Of a stretch of DNA of 5,054 bases, positions 1 to 5,054 are shown piece by piece (the first letter of the stretch is position 1; every line of letters starts with the position of its first letter). The notes beneath the pieces were generated by a model. That model saw nothing but the letters and a program-made list of their open reading frames with translations, had not been told where the DNA came from and made no database searches. Made by a program: the position numbers and the translations under genes. Source of the DNA: Clostridiales bacterium (lineage in GTDB: Bacteria; Bacillota; Clostridia; Peptostreptococcales; T1SED10-28); the NCBI GenBank assembly GCA_007134725.1, contig SLKF01000299.1, forward strand, positions 1-5,054, given 5' to 3'.

Positions 1-11
1 AGCATAAAGAA

Positions 12-37
12 GGGCGGTCTGCTAAAATGGACCGTCC
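12..37 (+). terminator. Probable rho-independent terminator of an upstream gene
   Basis: GGGCGGTC (12-19) can pair with GACCGTCC (30-37), giving an 8-bp stem with one G-U pair and a 10-base loop. An A-rich stretch precedes it, and it is followed by an interrupted T-rich run (ATAATTTTACTTATTT, 38-53). The stem is strong but the U-tract is broken by A and C, so termination may be incomplete. The gene it would serve lies left of the window. It could instead be a simple hairpin without terminator function. Confidence 0.5.
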
Positions 38-70
38 ATAATTTTACTTATTTGAGATAATGGTTAAATC

Positions 71-99
71 TTGACAGGATTTCGAAATGAGGGTAAAGT
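71..99 (+). promoter_or_regulatory. Sigma-A type promoter of the tetR-family gene
   Basis: A perfect -35 box TTGACA (71-76) is followed, after exactly 17 bases, by TAAAGT (94-99), which matches TATAAT at four of six positions. Transcription would start near 105-107. That leaves a leader of about 28 bases before the ATG at 134, containing the candidate operator at 103-120 and the ribosome binding site at 123-128. The assignment rests on consensus and spacing only. Confidence 0.65.
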
Positions 100-102
100 G
101 AA

Positions 103-120
103 TTAGCAAGTACTTACATA
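103..120 (+). promoter_or_regulatory. Candidate TetR-type operator (imperfect palindrome)
   Basis: An inverted repeat is centred between 111 and 112. The core AAGTACTT (108-115) is a perfect 8-bp palindrome, and GCAAGTACTTAC (106-117) is palindromic except for one pair. It covers the predicted transcription start and ends just before the ribosome binding site. TetR-family repressors commonly bind such short palindromes in front of their own gene, so autorepression is the natural inference. No identical copy is visible elsewhere in the window. Confidence 0.45.
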
Positions 121-133
121 AAGGGGGATCGAT

Positions 134-682
134 ATGAAAAAAGAAGCGCGGCGAGAACAAATTATTAATCAGGCAATGGATGTGTTTATCAAAAACGGAT
201 ACAAAGGAGCAACAACTGCAAAAATTGCGGAAGAAGTGGGGGTTTCCGAAGTAACCCTGTTTCGTCACTTTTCTTCAAAAAAAGAAATATTTCTAGCCGG
301 TATAAAACCGATTTTTTTAGAGACCCTGCACGCCTCCATGGAAGAGTCCAGGGAGGAAGGTGATCAGGAGCGCGTCCGAAAGTTATTAATGGAGCGTTTG
401 GCTTTTATGTCGAGAAACCATGAACTGATCAAGCTGATTCTCCATGAAAAGGAATTATTAGAGGAATATTTAGGCGAAGATCTCTTTAGCATGATTACCC
501 GGTCTTTTAAAAAATTTATTAAAAGTCTGGATATTGATCAAAAAAAACAGCAAATCACACTTCGATTGATTATGGGCTCAATTCTATCCTTCTTATATTT
601 ACCGGAAACGGAAGACCGGGAAGTAGAAAGTTATGTTGATGGGCTGCTTACAATGATTTTCAGTGGGAATATACAAACATAA
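134..682 (+). CDS. TetR/AcrR-family transcriptional repressor
   Basis: This 182-residue protein has the family's two-part layout. Residues 4-53 form the DNA-binding domain: an amphipathic first helix (REQIINQAMDVFIKNGY), the T27-T28-A-K-I-A-E-E-V-G-V-S helix-turn, and the recognition helix with the signature VTLFRHFSSKKEIF (40-53). Residues 54-182 are an alpha-helical, variable ligand/dimer domain with no cysteine, which argues against thiol sensing; its effector cannot be predicted. The length is typical (about 180-220). The ATG at 134 has GGGGGA (123-128) five bases upstream and gives a normal family N-terminus. The gene has its own promoter (71-99) and a palindrome at its transcription start, so it probably represses itself. 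Its stop codon abuts the TTGACA of the next gene's promoter, making the glutamate-synthase-like gene the likeliest second target. Family assignment is firm; target and ligand are inference. Confidence 0.93.
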   Translation: MKKEARREQIINQAMDVFIKNGYKGATTAKIAEEVGVSEVTLFRHFSSKKEIFLAGIKPIFLETLHASMEESREEGDQERVRKLLMERLAFMSRNHELIKLILHEKELLEEYLGEDLFSMITRSFKKFIKSLDIDQKKQQITLRLIMGSILSFLYLPETEDREVESYVDGLLTMIFSGNIQT

Positions 683-711
683 TTGACATATGTCATAAAA
701 CCGCGTAAGAT
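683..711 (+). promoter_or_regulatory. Sigma-A type promoter of the glutamate-synthase-like gene
   Basis: A perfect TTGACA (683-688) begins on the base after the tetR stop codon. Exactly 17 bases later is TAAGAT (706-711), matching TATAAT at four of six positions. The start of transcription would fall near 718, about 37 bases before the chosen ATG and inside the inverted repeat 709-732. A second possible -10, TAAAAT (711-716), has no -35 at good spacing. An independent promoter here means the enzyme gene need not be co-transcribed with the repressor. Confidence 0.6.
684..695. promoter_or_regulatory. Perfect 12-bp palindrome overlapping the -35 box
   Basis: TGACATATGTCA is a perfect palindrome that shares TGACA with the -35 element and extends into the spacer. 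Bound protein here would block RNA polymerase, so this is a plausible repressor site, with the adjacent TetR protein the first candidate. Its sequence differs from the palindrome in front of tetR (core AAGTACTT), so one protein reading both would need relaxed specificity. The symmetry is directly seen; the operator function is inferred. Confidence 0.4.
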
Positions 712-732
712 AAAATTACAGAATATTTTATC
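709..732. repeat. Inverted repeat GATAAAAT-N8-ATTTTATC upstream of the enzyme gene
   Basis: Two perfect 8-bp arms, GATAAAAT (709-716) and ATTTTATC (725-732), flank an 8-base spacer. The left arm overlaps the predicted -10 box, and the right arm ends ten bases before the AGGAGG ribosome binding site. The same two arms recur around a single base at 3772-3788 in front of the transporter gene. It could be an operator or a weak leader-RNA stem; it has no T-run after it, so it is not a terminator. The arms are AT-rich, so chance occurrence is possible. Confidence 0.45.
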
Positions 733-754
733 AATAGTAAAAGGAGGTTCAATG

Positions 755-2305
755 ATGAGTTATAGTCCAAGCTTAGGAACGACGGTGACGAACACAAAAA
801 TGCGGACGCCGGAGAATTTGTCTCCATTTTCCGGGATGTGTTCCGTATGTACTGCAAACTGTACGGGGATGTGCGAAATCGGACTTTCAGCGATCCGGGG
901 ATGGGAGGCGACCTATCCCTATCAAACCGATCGAAATCAGTTTGCCTCGGAAAAAGATTATCCATTGGATTACTCACATCTAAATATCAATGGAAGAGTT
1001 TTTGGAGCCTGGGGATGTAAGGAAGATCCCACGGAGGCAACCTATCCTAATGCGGATATGACAACTACCGTAGGGATTGATGATCCCGTGAAGTTGACCC
1101 TGCCGATCATTCTTCCCGCCATGGCAAAGCTCAATTGGAAAGACTATTACGCAGGAGCGGCGATGGCTGGAGTCCTTGTAGTGATCGGCGAAGATGTGGT
1201 CATGAAGGATCAAAATTTAATCATTCATGAGGGAAAAGTACAAAAGGCTCCGTTGATCGAAGAAATGCTTAGTGCTTTTCGAAAGTACGAAAGAGGTTAT
1301 GGAGATATCGTCCTTCAGGGAAATTTCGATGATGAATACCTCGGAGTGTTGGATTATGCAGTTAAGGAACTCGGGGTCACCTCCGTGGAGTTGAAATTTG
1401 CCCAGGCAGCGAAAGGGATTCAGGGACTGGGGATTGTTGAGAGTCTGGAGAAGGCCTTAATGCTAAAACAACGGGGTTACATTATCCATCCTGACCCGGA
1501 GGATCCAAAAGTGGTGAAGAAGTTTAAAAAAGATGCCGGACCTCGATTTGAAAAAGTGGGGAAGCTTCCCATATGGGATGAAGACCATTTAATCAGAAGG
1601 GTCGCCGAGCTTAGAGCCCTAGGTGTGAAAAGAGTGTTCTTTAAAACCGGACCATTTCATCCGAAGGATCTTGCGAAAATTCTTACAATCGCATCAAAGG
1701 CTGGTGTAGATCTTGTCACCTTCGACGGTGCAGGAGGGGGATCCGGCAACAGTCCCGTAAAGATGATGAACGAATGGGGGATTCCTACTATTCAATTAGA
1801 GAGCATTCTTTATCGATTGCTAAAAGAAATGGAAAGCAAAGGCTATTCACTGCCCCAAGTTGCCATAACCGGGGGAATTGCAATGGAAGATCAGGTATTT
1901 AAGGCACTGGCCCTGGGAGCACCCTACATTTCTATGGTCGGGATCGGAAGAGCGGCGATGACCGCTGCCATGGTGGGTAAAACCGTGGAAGATCATTTAA
2001 AGGAAAATCGAGTTCCCAAGGAATTCCAGCGATTTGGAAAGACCAAGGAGGAGTTATTCGAAGGATTAAAAGAGTTACGAGGGCTTTATGTTCATGCCGA
2101 CGATTTCTCCGGTGGAGCAATCGGAGTGTACTCCTATCTCGGAAGGATCAAAAGAGGGGTGCAACACTTGATGGCACTGAACCGAAAATTTAACTTAGCC
2201 AGTATTGCACGGGAAGATGTGGTCCCTTTAACTGTTGTAGCCCAAAAAGCCACCGGCTTAAAGGACTATAATGATCTTTTGGAAGAAGGATTAAAGCAGC
2301 TGTAA
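755..2305 (+). CDS. Stand-alone FMN-binding glutamate-synthase-like protein with N-terminal Cys cluster
   Basis: This 516-residue protein resembles the FMN/synthase domain of glutamate synthase (GltB central region, COG0069 type), a (beta/alpha)8 barrel that binds FMN and in true synthases makes glutamate from 2-oxoglutarate and ammonia. Recognisable segments are KFAQAAKG (214-221, the K-x-x-Q-x-A-K-x position), FDGAGGGSGNSP (323-334, matching the D-G-x-x-G-G-T-G-A-S-P motif) and TGGIAMEDQVFKALALGA (from 372, flavin-phosphate loop and helix). It lacks the N-terminal glutaminase domain, the C-terminal GXGXG helix domain and a neighbouring small subunit. Cys 29, 32, 36 and 40 form CX2CX3CX3C, with one more at 88; none follows, so the canonical 3Fe-4S ligands after the barrel loop are missing. 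AGGAGG (742-747) lies seven bases before ATG 755; ATG 752 is an alternative. The frame runs upstream to a TTG at 683, but that TTG is the promoter -35. The fold is confident; substrate and electron donor are unknown. Confidence 0.85.
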   Translation: MSYSPSLGTTVTNTKMRTPENLSPFSGMCSVCTANCTGMCEIGLSAIRGWEATYPYQTDRNQFASEKDYPLDYSHLNINGRVFGAWGCKEDPTEATYPNADMTTTVGIDDPVKLTLPIILPAMAKLNWKDYYAGAAMAGVLVVIGEDVVMKDQNLIIHEGKVQKAPLIEEMLSAFRKYERGYGDIVLQGNFDDEYLGVLDYAVKELGVTSVELKFAQAAKGIQGLGIVESLEKALMLKQRGYIIHPDPEDPKVVKKFKKDAGPRFEKVGKLPIWDEDHLIRRVAELRALGVKRVFFKTGPFHPKDLAKILTIASKAGVDLVTFDGAGGGSGNSPVKMMNEWGIPTIQLESILYRLLKEMESKGYSLPQVAITGGIAMEDQVFKALALGAPYISMVGIGRAAMTAAMVGKTVEDHLKENRVPKEFQRFGKTKEELFEGLKELRGLYVHADDFSGGAIGVYSYLGRIKRGVQHLMALNRKFNLASIAREDVVPLTVVAQKATGLKDYNDLLEEGLKQL

Positions 2306-2333
2306 ATTCATTGAAGCTGTTTACATGTTTCAA
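2301..2333. repeat. Overlapping inverted repeats after the enzyme gene
   Basis: Two arm pairs are interleaved. TGTAAA (2301-2306) pairs with TTTACA (2320-2325) across 13 bases, and TTGAA (2311-2315) pairs with TTCAA (2329-2333), also across 13 bases. They cannot both form as RNA hairpins at once. No T-run follows, so neither looks like a terminator, and none is visible between the enzyme gene and the next regulator. They may be protein-binding symmetry in front of the HTH/TPR gene, or chance. Confidence 0.3.
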
Positions 2334-2346
2334 CGGTGGATAGGAT
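2320..2346 (+). promoter_or_regulatory. Weak candidate promoter of the HTH/TPR regulator gene
   Basis: TTTACA (2320-2325, five of six to TTGACA) is followed by TAGGAT (2341-2346, four of six to TATAAT) at 15 bases, shorter than the preferred 17. It is the best pair in the 96-base gap. With no terminator visible after the enzyme gene, read-through from 683 is an equally good source of transcription. Its placement inside the inverted repeats 2301-2333 would fit regulation. Confidence 0.25.
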
Positions 2347-2401
2347 TAAAAAAAGACCTCTTAAAGCTGATCTAAAGTAAGGAAAGGGAGAGGAATAATC
2401 G

Positions 2402-3697
2402 ATGATCAATCAGTCAATGATGATGGGAATGCTGATTAAGAAGTATCGAATTGAGCAGAACATGAGCCAGGAAGGCCTTTGCCAGGGGATATGTGCGGTG
2501 TCTTATCTTAGTAAAATCGAAAAAGGAAGCGTCACCTGCAGTGAAGAAATTTTACATCAATTGATGGATGTACTGGGCATTGATTTAACCCGGGAACCCG
2601 GAGTCTTGGAAGAGCTGGAAGAGGTTATTAAGAAATTCTACCGAAGTTATTTTCTCTATAACGGAGAGGATATGGACCATTGGATGGCTAGGCTCAACGA
2701 ATCGAATGAGCAATTACAGCACTCTTTCTTAGCAATAGATTATATGCTGGTTCAGGGTTTTTATGGATTGATCAAAGGACGATTTGGAAGCGGAGATCCC
2801 GGGGAGTTTCAAAAAAAAATTTACGGCTTGTTGGACTATGAGCCTTATATGAGTCCTAAACAAACCCACTTGACCCATTATTTGATCGGTAATTTTGAAA
2901 TGATGCACAGGAGTGATTTTGAAAAAGCCTTTTCCCAGTTTCAAAGAGCGGCAAGAATTAAACGAGATGGCATCACTTTAGAATCCCTTTCTTCTGTGCA
3001 TTACAATTTAGGAAACTACCCTGAGAGTATACGATTGGGAGATCTGGCCTATCAGCAGTTAATGGAAGAGGGGTATCTTGAGCGGGCCATCGGAATATGT
3101 TTTGTGATTGCCGCTGCCTATGCTAATGTAAGGGATATCGATAATATGTTGACCTACTATCAGCGTCTGCTTACACTCGGGGAGAAAACAACGAACACCA
3201 GAGAGGCACCGGTACATTATAATATCGGCTCGGCCTATCTTGCGATCAGAAATTTTGAACAGGCAAAAATACACTTGGATAAGTCTTATACCTACCATGA
3301 GAAGGAAGATGCGGTAGGATTTGATAAGTTTTACCTGGTGCAAAAATTGGCGTTAGTTGCCTATGGGCAAGGAGATTATCATGGTGCAGCAAGCTACACG
3401 AAGGAGCTTCAGGAAATATTCGAGACCATAAAGGATCAAAGATTGGAGCCTTCCATGAAAACCTGTCTGGATTGGCTGGAAAGTATCTGTATCAAAAAGC
3501 AGTACTTGGAGAGTGATAGTTCTCTGGAAATACTTCGAAAACTCTATAAACAGGCGGCGAAAGATTCCCATCACGGTTTTCGAACTTTTTATGGAGACTA
3601 TTTAATTGAGGCTTTAAAGGCTCGGAATAAATACAAGGAGGCTCTCAAAATCACGGAAGAGATTTTTGTGAAGTGGAAACTTTCTTCAAAACCATAA
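2402..3697 (+). CDS. XRE-type HTH regulator with TPR domain (RRNPPA-like)
   Basis: This 431-residue protein begins with an XRE/Cro HTH at about residues 10-62: an L-I-K-K-Y-R-I-E-Q-N-M-S-Q-E first part, then GICAVSYLSKIEKG, a signature close to the GICSxSYLSKIE of NprR/PlcR/Rgg-type regulators. The rest is all-helical with TPR-like helix pairs, clearest at about 152-190 (FEKAFSQFQRAARI), 200-225, 271-304 (YNIGSAYLAIRNFEQAKIHL) and 310-340 (YGQGDYHGAASYTKELQEIF). The length fits that group (about 280-430). Such proteins usually sense a short secreted peptide through the TPR groove and switch DNA binding; a ligand is not proven here. ATG 2402 has GGGAGAGG (2386-2393) eight bases upstream; later ATGs at codons 6-8 and 10 have no better site. 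No obvious pro-peptide gene with an export signal follows. The transporter gene 105 bases downstream is the natural regulatory target. Architecture is firm; peptide sensing is inference. Confidence 0.88.
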   Translation: MINQSMMMGMLIKKYRIEQNMSQEGLCQGICAVSYLSKIEKGSVTCSEEILHQLMDVLGIDLTREPGVLEELEEVIKKFYRSYFLYNGEDMDHWMARLNESNEQLQHSFLAIDYMLVQGFYGLIKGRFGSGDPGEFQKKIYGLLDYEPYMSPKQTHLTHYLIGNFEMMHRSDFEKAFSQFQRAARIKRDGITLESLSSVHYNLGNYPESIRLGDLAYQQLMEEGYLERAIGICFVIAAAYANVRDIDNMLTYYQRLLTLGEKTTNTREAPVHYNIGSAYLAIRNFEQAKIHLDKSYTYHEKEDAVGFDKFYLVQKLALVAYGQGDYHGAASYTKELQEIFETIKDQRLEPSMKTCLDWLESICIKKQYLESDSSLEILRKLYKQAAKDSHHGFRTFYGDYLIEALKARNKYKEALKITEEIFVKWKLSSKP

Positions 3698-3770
3698 AAA
3701 AAGTAGGCTTACACTATTTCAAAGTCATGGATTTTCCCAATACCGAAGGGTATACCAAGAAAGATCATCG

Positions 3771-3789
3771 TGATAAAATTATTTTATCA
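3771..3789 (+). promoter_or_regulatory. 19-bp palindrome containing an extended -10 element, before the MFS gene
   Basis: TGATAAAATTATTTTATCA is a perfect palindrome around base 3780. Its left half, TGATAAAAT (3771-3779), reads as an extended -10 (TGnTATAAT with one mismatch). No convincing -35 lies 16-18 bases upstream, consistent with an extended -10 promoter or one needing an activator. It ends four bases before the AAAGGGG ribosome binding site, so transcription would start almost at that site, giving a very short leader. The arms GATAAAAT/ATTTTATC are the same as at 709-732. It could be an operator, a promoter, or both. Confidence 0.45.
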
Positions 3790-3802
3790 TAATAAAGGGG
3801 TG

Positions 3803-5054
3803 ATGGTTTTGGAGTGGAAGCTGTTTAAAAATAAAAACTTGGCACTATTGGTAATCGGTCAGTTTGTGTCTCATTTCGGAAGTGGTATGCAAAGTTTTGC
3901 CTTTTCCTTGTATATTCTCCATTTGACCGGGTCGGGAACCATGTTTGCTTCGGTACTGGCTATTGGTATGGTGCCAAGGCTTATTGCCGGGCCGATTTGT
4001 GGGGTGTTTGCGGATTGGTTTGATCGTAAGAAAATAATTGTGTATCTGGATTTGCTTTCCGCCGTAATAATCGGAGGGCTGTTTTTCCTCTCGCGAACAA
4101 CCGAGCTTAACATTGTACATATTTATATCACGGTAATCAGTATGTCTCTGATTTCGGCAATGTTTACGCCGGCTATTGGAACGGCTATTCCGTCAGTGGT
4201 GAAGAAGGAAGAACTGGTCGGGGCAAATGCCCTTAATCGTTTTACGTTGACCCTTTGTCATATGCTTTATCCCGTGGTGGCAGGACTGATTTTCGGTTTG
4301 TATGGAATATCGGTGGTCCTTATGATCAATGCAGTTTCCTTCATTCTCTCGGCTATATCCGAAATGTTTATTGAGCTGGAGAGCCCTAACAAGAAAAAGA
4401 CTAAGCCTTCCTATCAGGATTTTAAATCTGATTTTTACGAAGGGATTAAAGTTATTCGAAGTCATAAACTGATTCGAAATATAATGGGTCTGGCTCTGGC
4501 GGCCAACGCCTTGATTGCTCCTGCAATTTCTGTAGGACTGATTTTTGTGGCCAATCAACTCCTGGAAGTTACGGACTGGCAACTGGGAATACTGCAAACC
4601 GCTTTAGTCTCCGGATCCTTGGTCGGTAGTCTATTTACTGGAGCTCTTAGCAAACGGTATAGCTTGGAAAAACTCTTGGCCTATGCGGTTATGGCTATCG
4701 GGTTACTGGTTGTTGTAATCGCCTTTCATGCATCAAATTTTTATATCGGCCTATTTACTATGAATACCATACCTTTTATCACCATGGTTGCCGTGGCGAT
4801 GATGATCACCTCCATCGCCGTAATCACCAACATTGGTGTATCCTCCCTCATGCAACGGGAGGTTCCCTTAAAGATGCTTGGTCGGGTCAGTTCCGTAAAA
4901 GAGACAATTTCCATGGCGGCGGTGCCTATGGGGCAAATGTTTTTCGGGATGGTATTTGACTACACCTTAGCACCAATTCCATTTATTGTAAGTGGTACTA
5001 TGGTAATTATGATTGGATTTTTCTTTTCAAGATCGATTTTGGAAAAAAAGAGTG
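3803..5054 (+). CDS. Major facilitator superfamily exporter (drug/macrolide-efflux type), 3' end outside window
   Basis: An uninterrupted frame of 417 codons runs to the last base, so the stop lies outside; at this length only a few codons should be missing. The protein is highly hydrophobic with about twelve membrane helices in two halves: the first helices lie near 13-38 and 48-66, a charged cytoplasmic linker spans about 191-226 (KKKTK, then EGIKVIRSHKLIRN), and helix 7 starts near 227. MFS motif A after helix 2 is GVFADWFDRKK (67-77) with the conserved D71. The second half contains MQREVPLKMLGRVSSV (350-365), typical of the MFS_3/Mef-like group. Such proteins export drugs or small molecules by proton antiport; the substrate here is unknown. 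ATG 3803 lies only two bases after AAAGGGG (3794-3800), whereas TTG 3809 has eight-base spacing, so the true start may be 3809. It sits downstream of the HTH/TPR regulator with a palindromic control site between them. Confidence 0.88.
   Translation, partial: MVLEWKLFKNKNLALLVIGQFVSHFGSGMQSFAFSLYILHLTGSGTMFASVLAIGMVPRLIAGPICGVFADWFDRKKIIVYLDLLSAVIIGGLFFLSRTTELNIVHIYITVISMSLISAMFTPAIGTAIPSVVKKEELVGANALNRFTLTLCHMLYPVVAGLIFGLYGISVVLMINAVSFILSAISEMFIELESPNKKKTKPSYQDFKSDFYEGIKVIRSHKLIRNIMGLALAANALIAPAISVGLIFVANQLLEVTDWQLGILQTALVSGSLVGSLFTGALSKRYSLEKLLAYAVMAIGLLVVVIAFHASNFYIGLFTMNTIPFITMVAVAMMITSIAVITNIGVSSLMQREVPLKMLGRVSSVKETISMAAVPMGQMFFGMVFDYTLAPIPFIVSGTMVIMIGFFFSRSILEKKS

Noticed and set aside
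44..268. Minus-strand open frame across the tetR promoter and gene start
   Set aside because: It overlaps the TetR HTH coding region, the promoter and the operator, and its translation is low-complexity, with runs of Phe, Cys and Ser.
683..754. In-frame TTG at 683 as the start of the glutamate-synthase-like gene, adding 24 residues
   Set aside because: The TTG is part of the -35 TTGACA, has no ribosome binding site, and the extra residues look like translated promoter. AGGAGG before the ATGs at 752/755 decides the start.
755..2305. Complete glutamate synthase large subunit (gltB)
   Set aside because: The protein is about a third of the length of a full GltB and lacks the glutaminase and GXGXG domains as well as the canonical 3Fe-4S cysteines, so the gene symbol is withheld.
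2301..2333. Rho-independent terminator after the enzyme gene
   Set aside because: The possible stems are short and AT-rich, and no T-run follows them.
3740..3756. Short hairpin ATACC-GAAG-GGTAT and the GGTATACC palindrome in the gap before the transporter
   Set aside because: The stem is only five base pairs and has no T-run after it. It overlaps the doubtful small ORF and has no second copy in the window.
3771..3789. Fur box (iron regulation) before the transporter
   Set aside because: The half-sites TGATAA/TTATCA are seven bases apart rather than the three expected for the 7-1-7 Fur consensus TGATAATNATTATCA, and no iron-uptake gene is present.
3845..4120. Open frames on the minus strand opposite the transporter (also 4193-4597)
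   Set aside because: They lie wholly inside a clear MFS coding frame on the + strand, have no ribosome binding sites or recognisable domains, and are expected shadows.
1..5054. CRISPR array, insertion sequence, tRNA or attachment site
   Set aside because: No spaced direct repeats, transposase fragments, cloverleaf-like sequence or terminal inverted repeats were seen on either strand.

Overview
The window looks like chromosomal DNA from a low-to-moderate-GC Gram-positive anaerobe, most likely a Clostridia-class Firmicute. The evidence is the strong purine-rich ribosome binding sites (GGGGGA, AGGAGG, GGGAGAGG, AAAGGGG), the sigma-A type promoters with textbook TTGACA -35 boxes, the AGA/GGA/ATA-tolerant codon use, and a regulator of the RRNPPA type (HTH plus TPR), a class essentially confined to Firmicutes. 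The genus cannot be fixed from the sequence alone.

Layout: all four genes lie on the + strand. Positions 1-133 hold a probable terminator hairpin of an upstream gene, then a promoter and a palindromic candidate operator. 134-682 is a TetR-family repressor. 683-754 is a compact control region with its own TTGACA promoter, a perfect 12-bp palindrome and an AT-rich inverted repeat. 755-2305 is a stand-alone FMN-binding glutamate-synthase-like protein with an N-terminal four-cysteine cluster. 2306-2401 is a gap with overlapping inverted repeats and at best a weak promoter. 2402-3697 is an XRE-type HTH/TPR regulator resembling peptide-responsive NprR/PlcR/Rgg proteins. 3698-3802 holds a perfect 19-bp palindrome that contains an extended -10 sequence. 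From 3803 to the window end is a major facilitator superfamily exporter that is still open at base 5054 and probably lacks only its last few codons. No gene-free stretch exceeds about 130 bases. I see no rRNA, tRNA, riboswitch, CRISPR array, transposase or attachment site.

How it may work (inference): the window pairs one ligand-responsive repressor with a redox enzyme, and one possibly peptide-responsive regulator with an efflux pump. The most suggestive link is a shared pair of 8-bp half-sites, GATAAAAT and ATTTTATC. They occur as an inverted repeat in front of both the enzyme gene (709-732, 8-bp spacer) and the transporter gene (3772-3788, 1-bp spacer), so one DNA-binding protein could act at both. 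The enzyme is the most unusual protein: it has the FMN/synthase half of glutamate synthase only, has no cysteine where the canonical 3Fe-4S ligands should be, and has all its cysteines in the first 88 residues. Its substrate is not evident. I found nothing that demonstrates a wholly new system; the combination is worth checking by comparing gene neighbourhoods.
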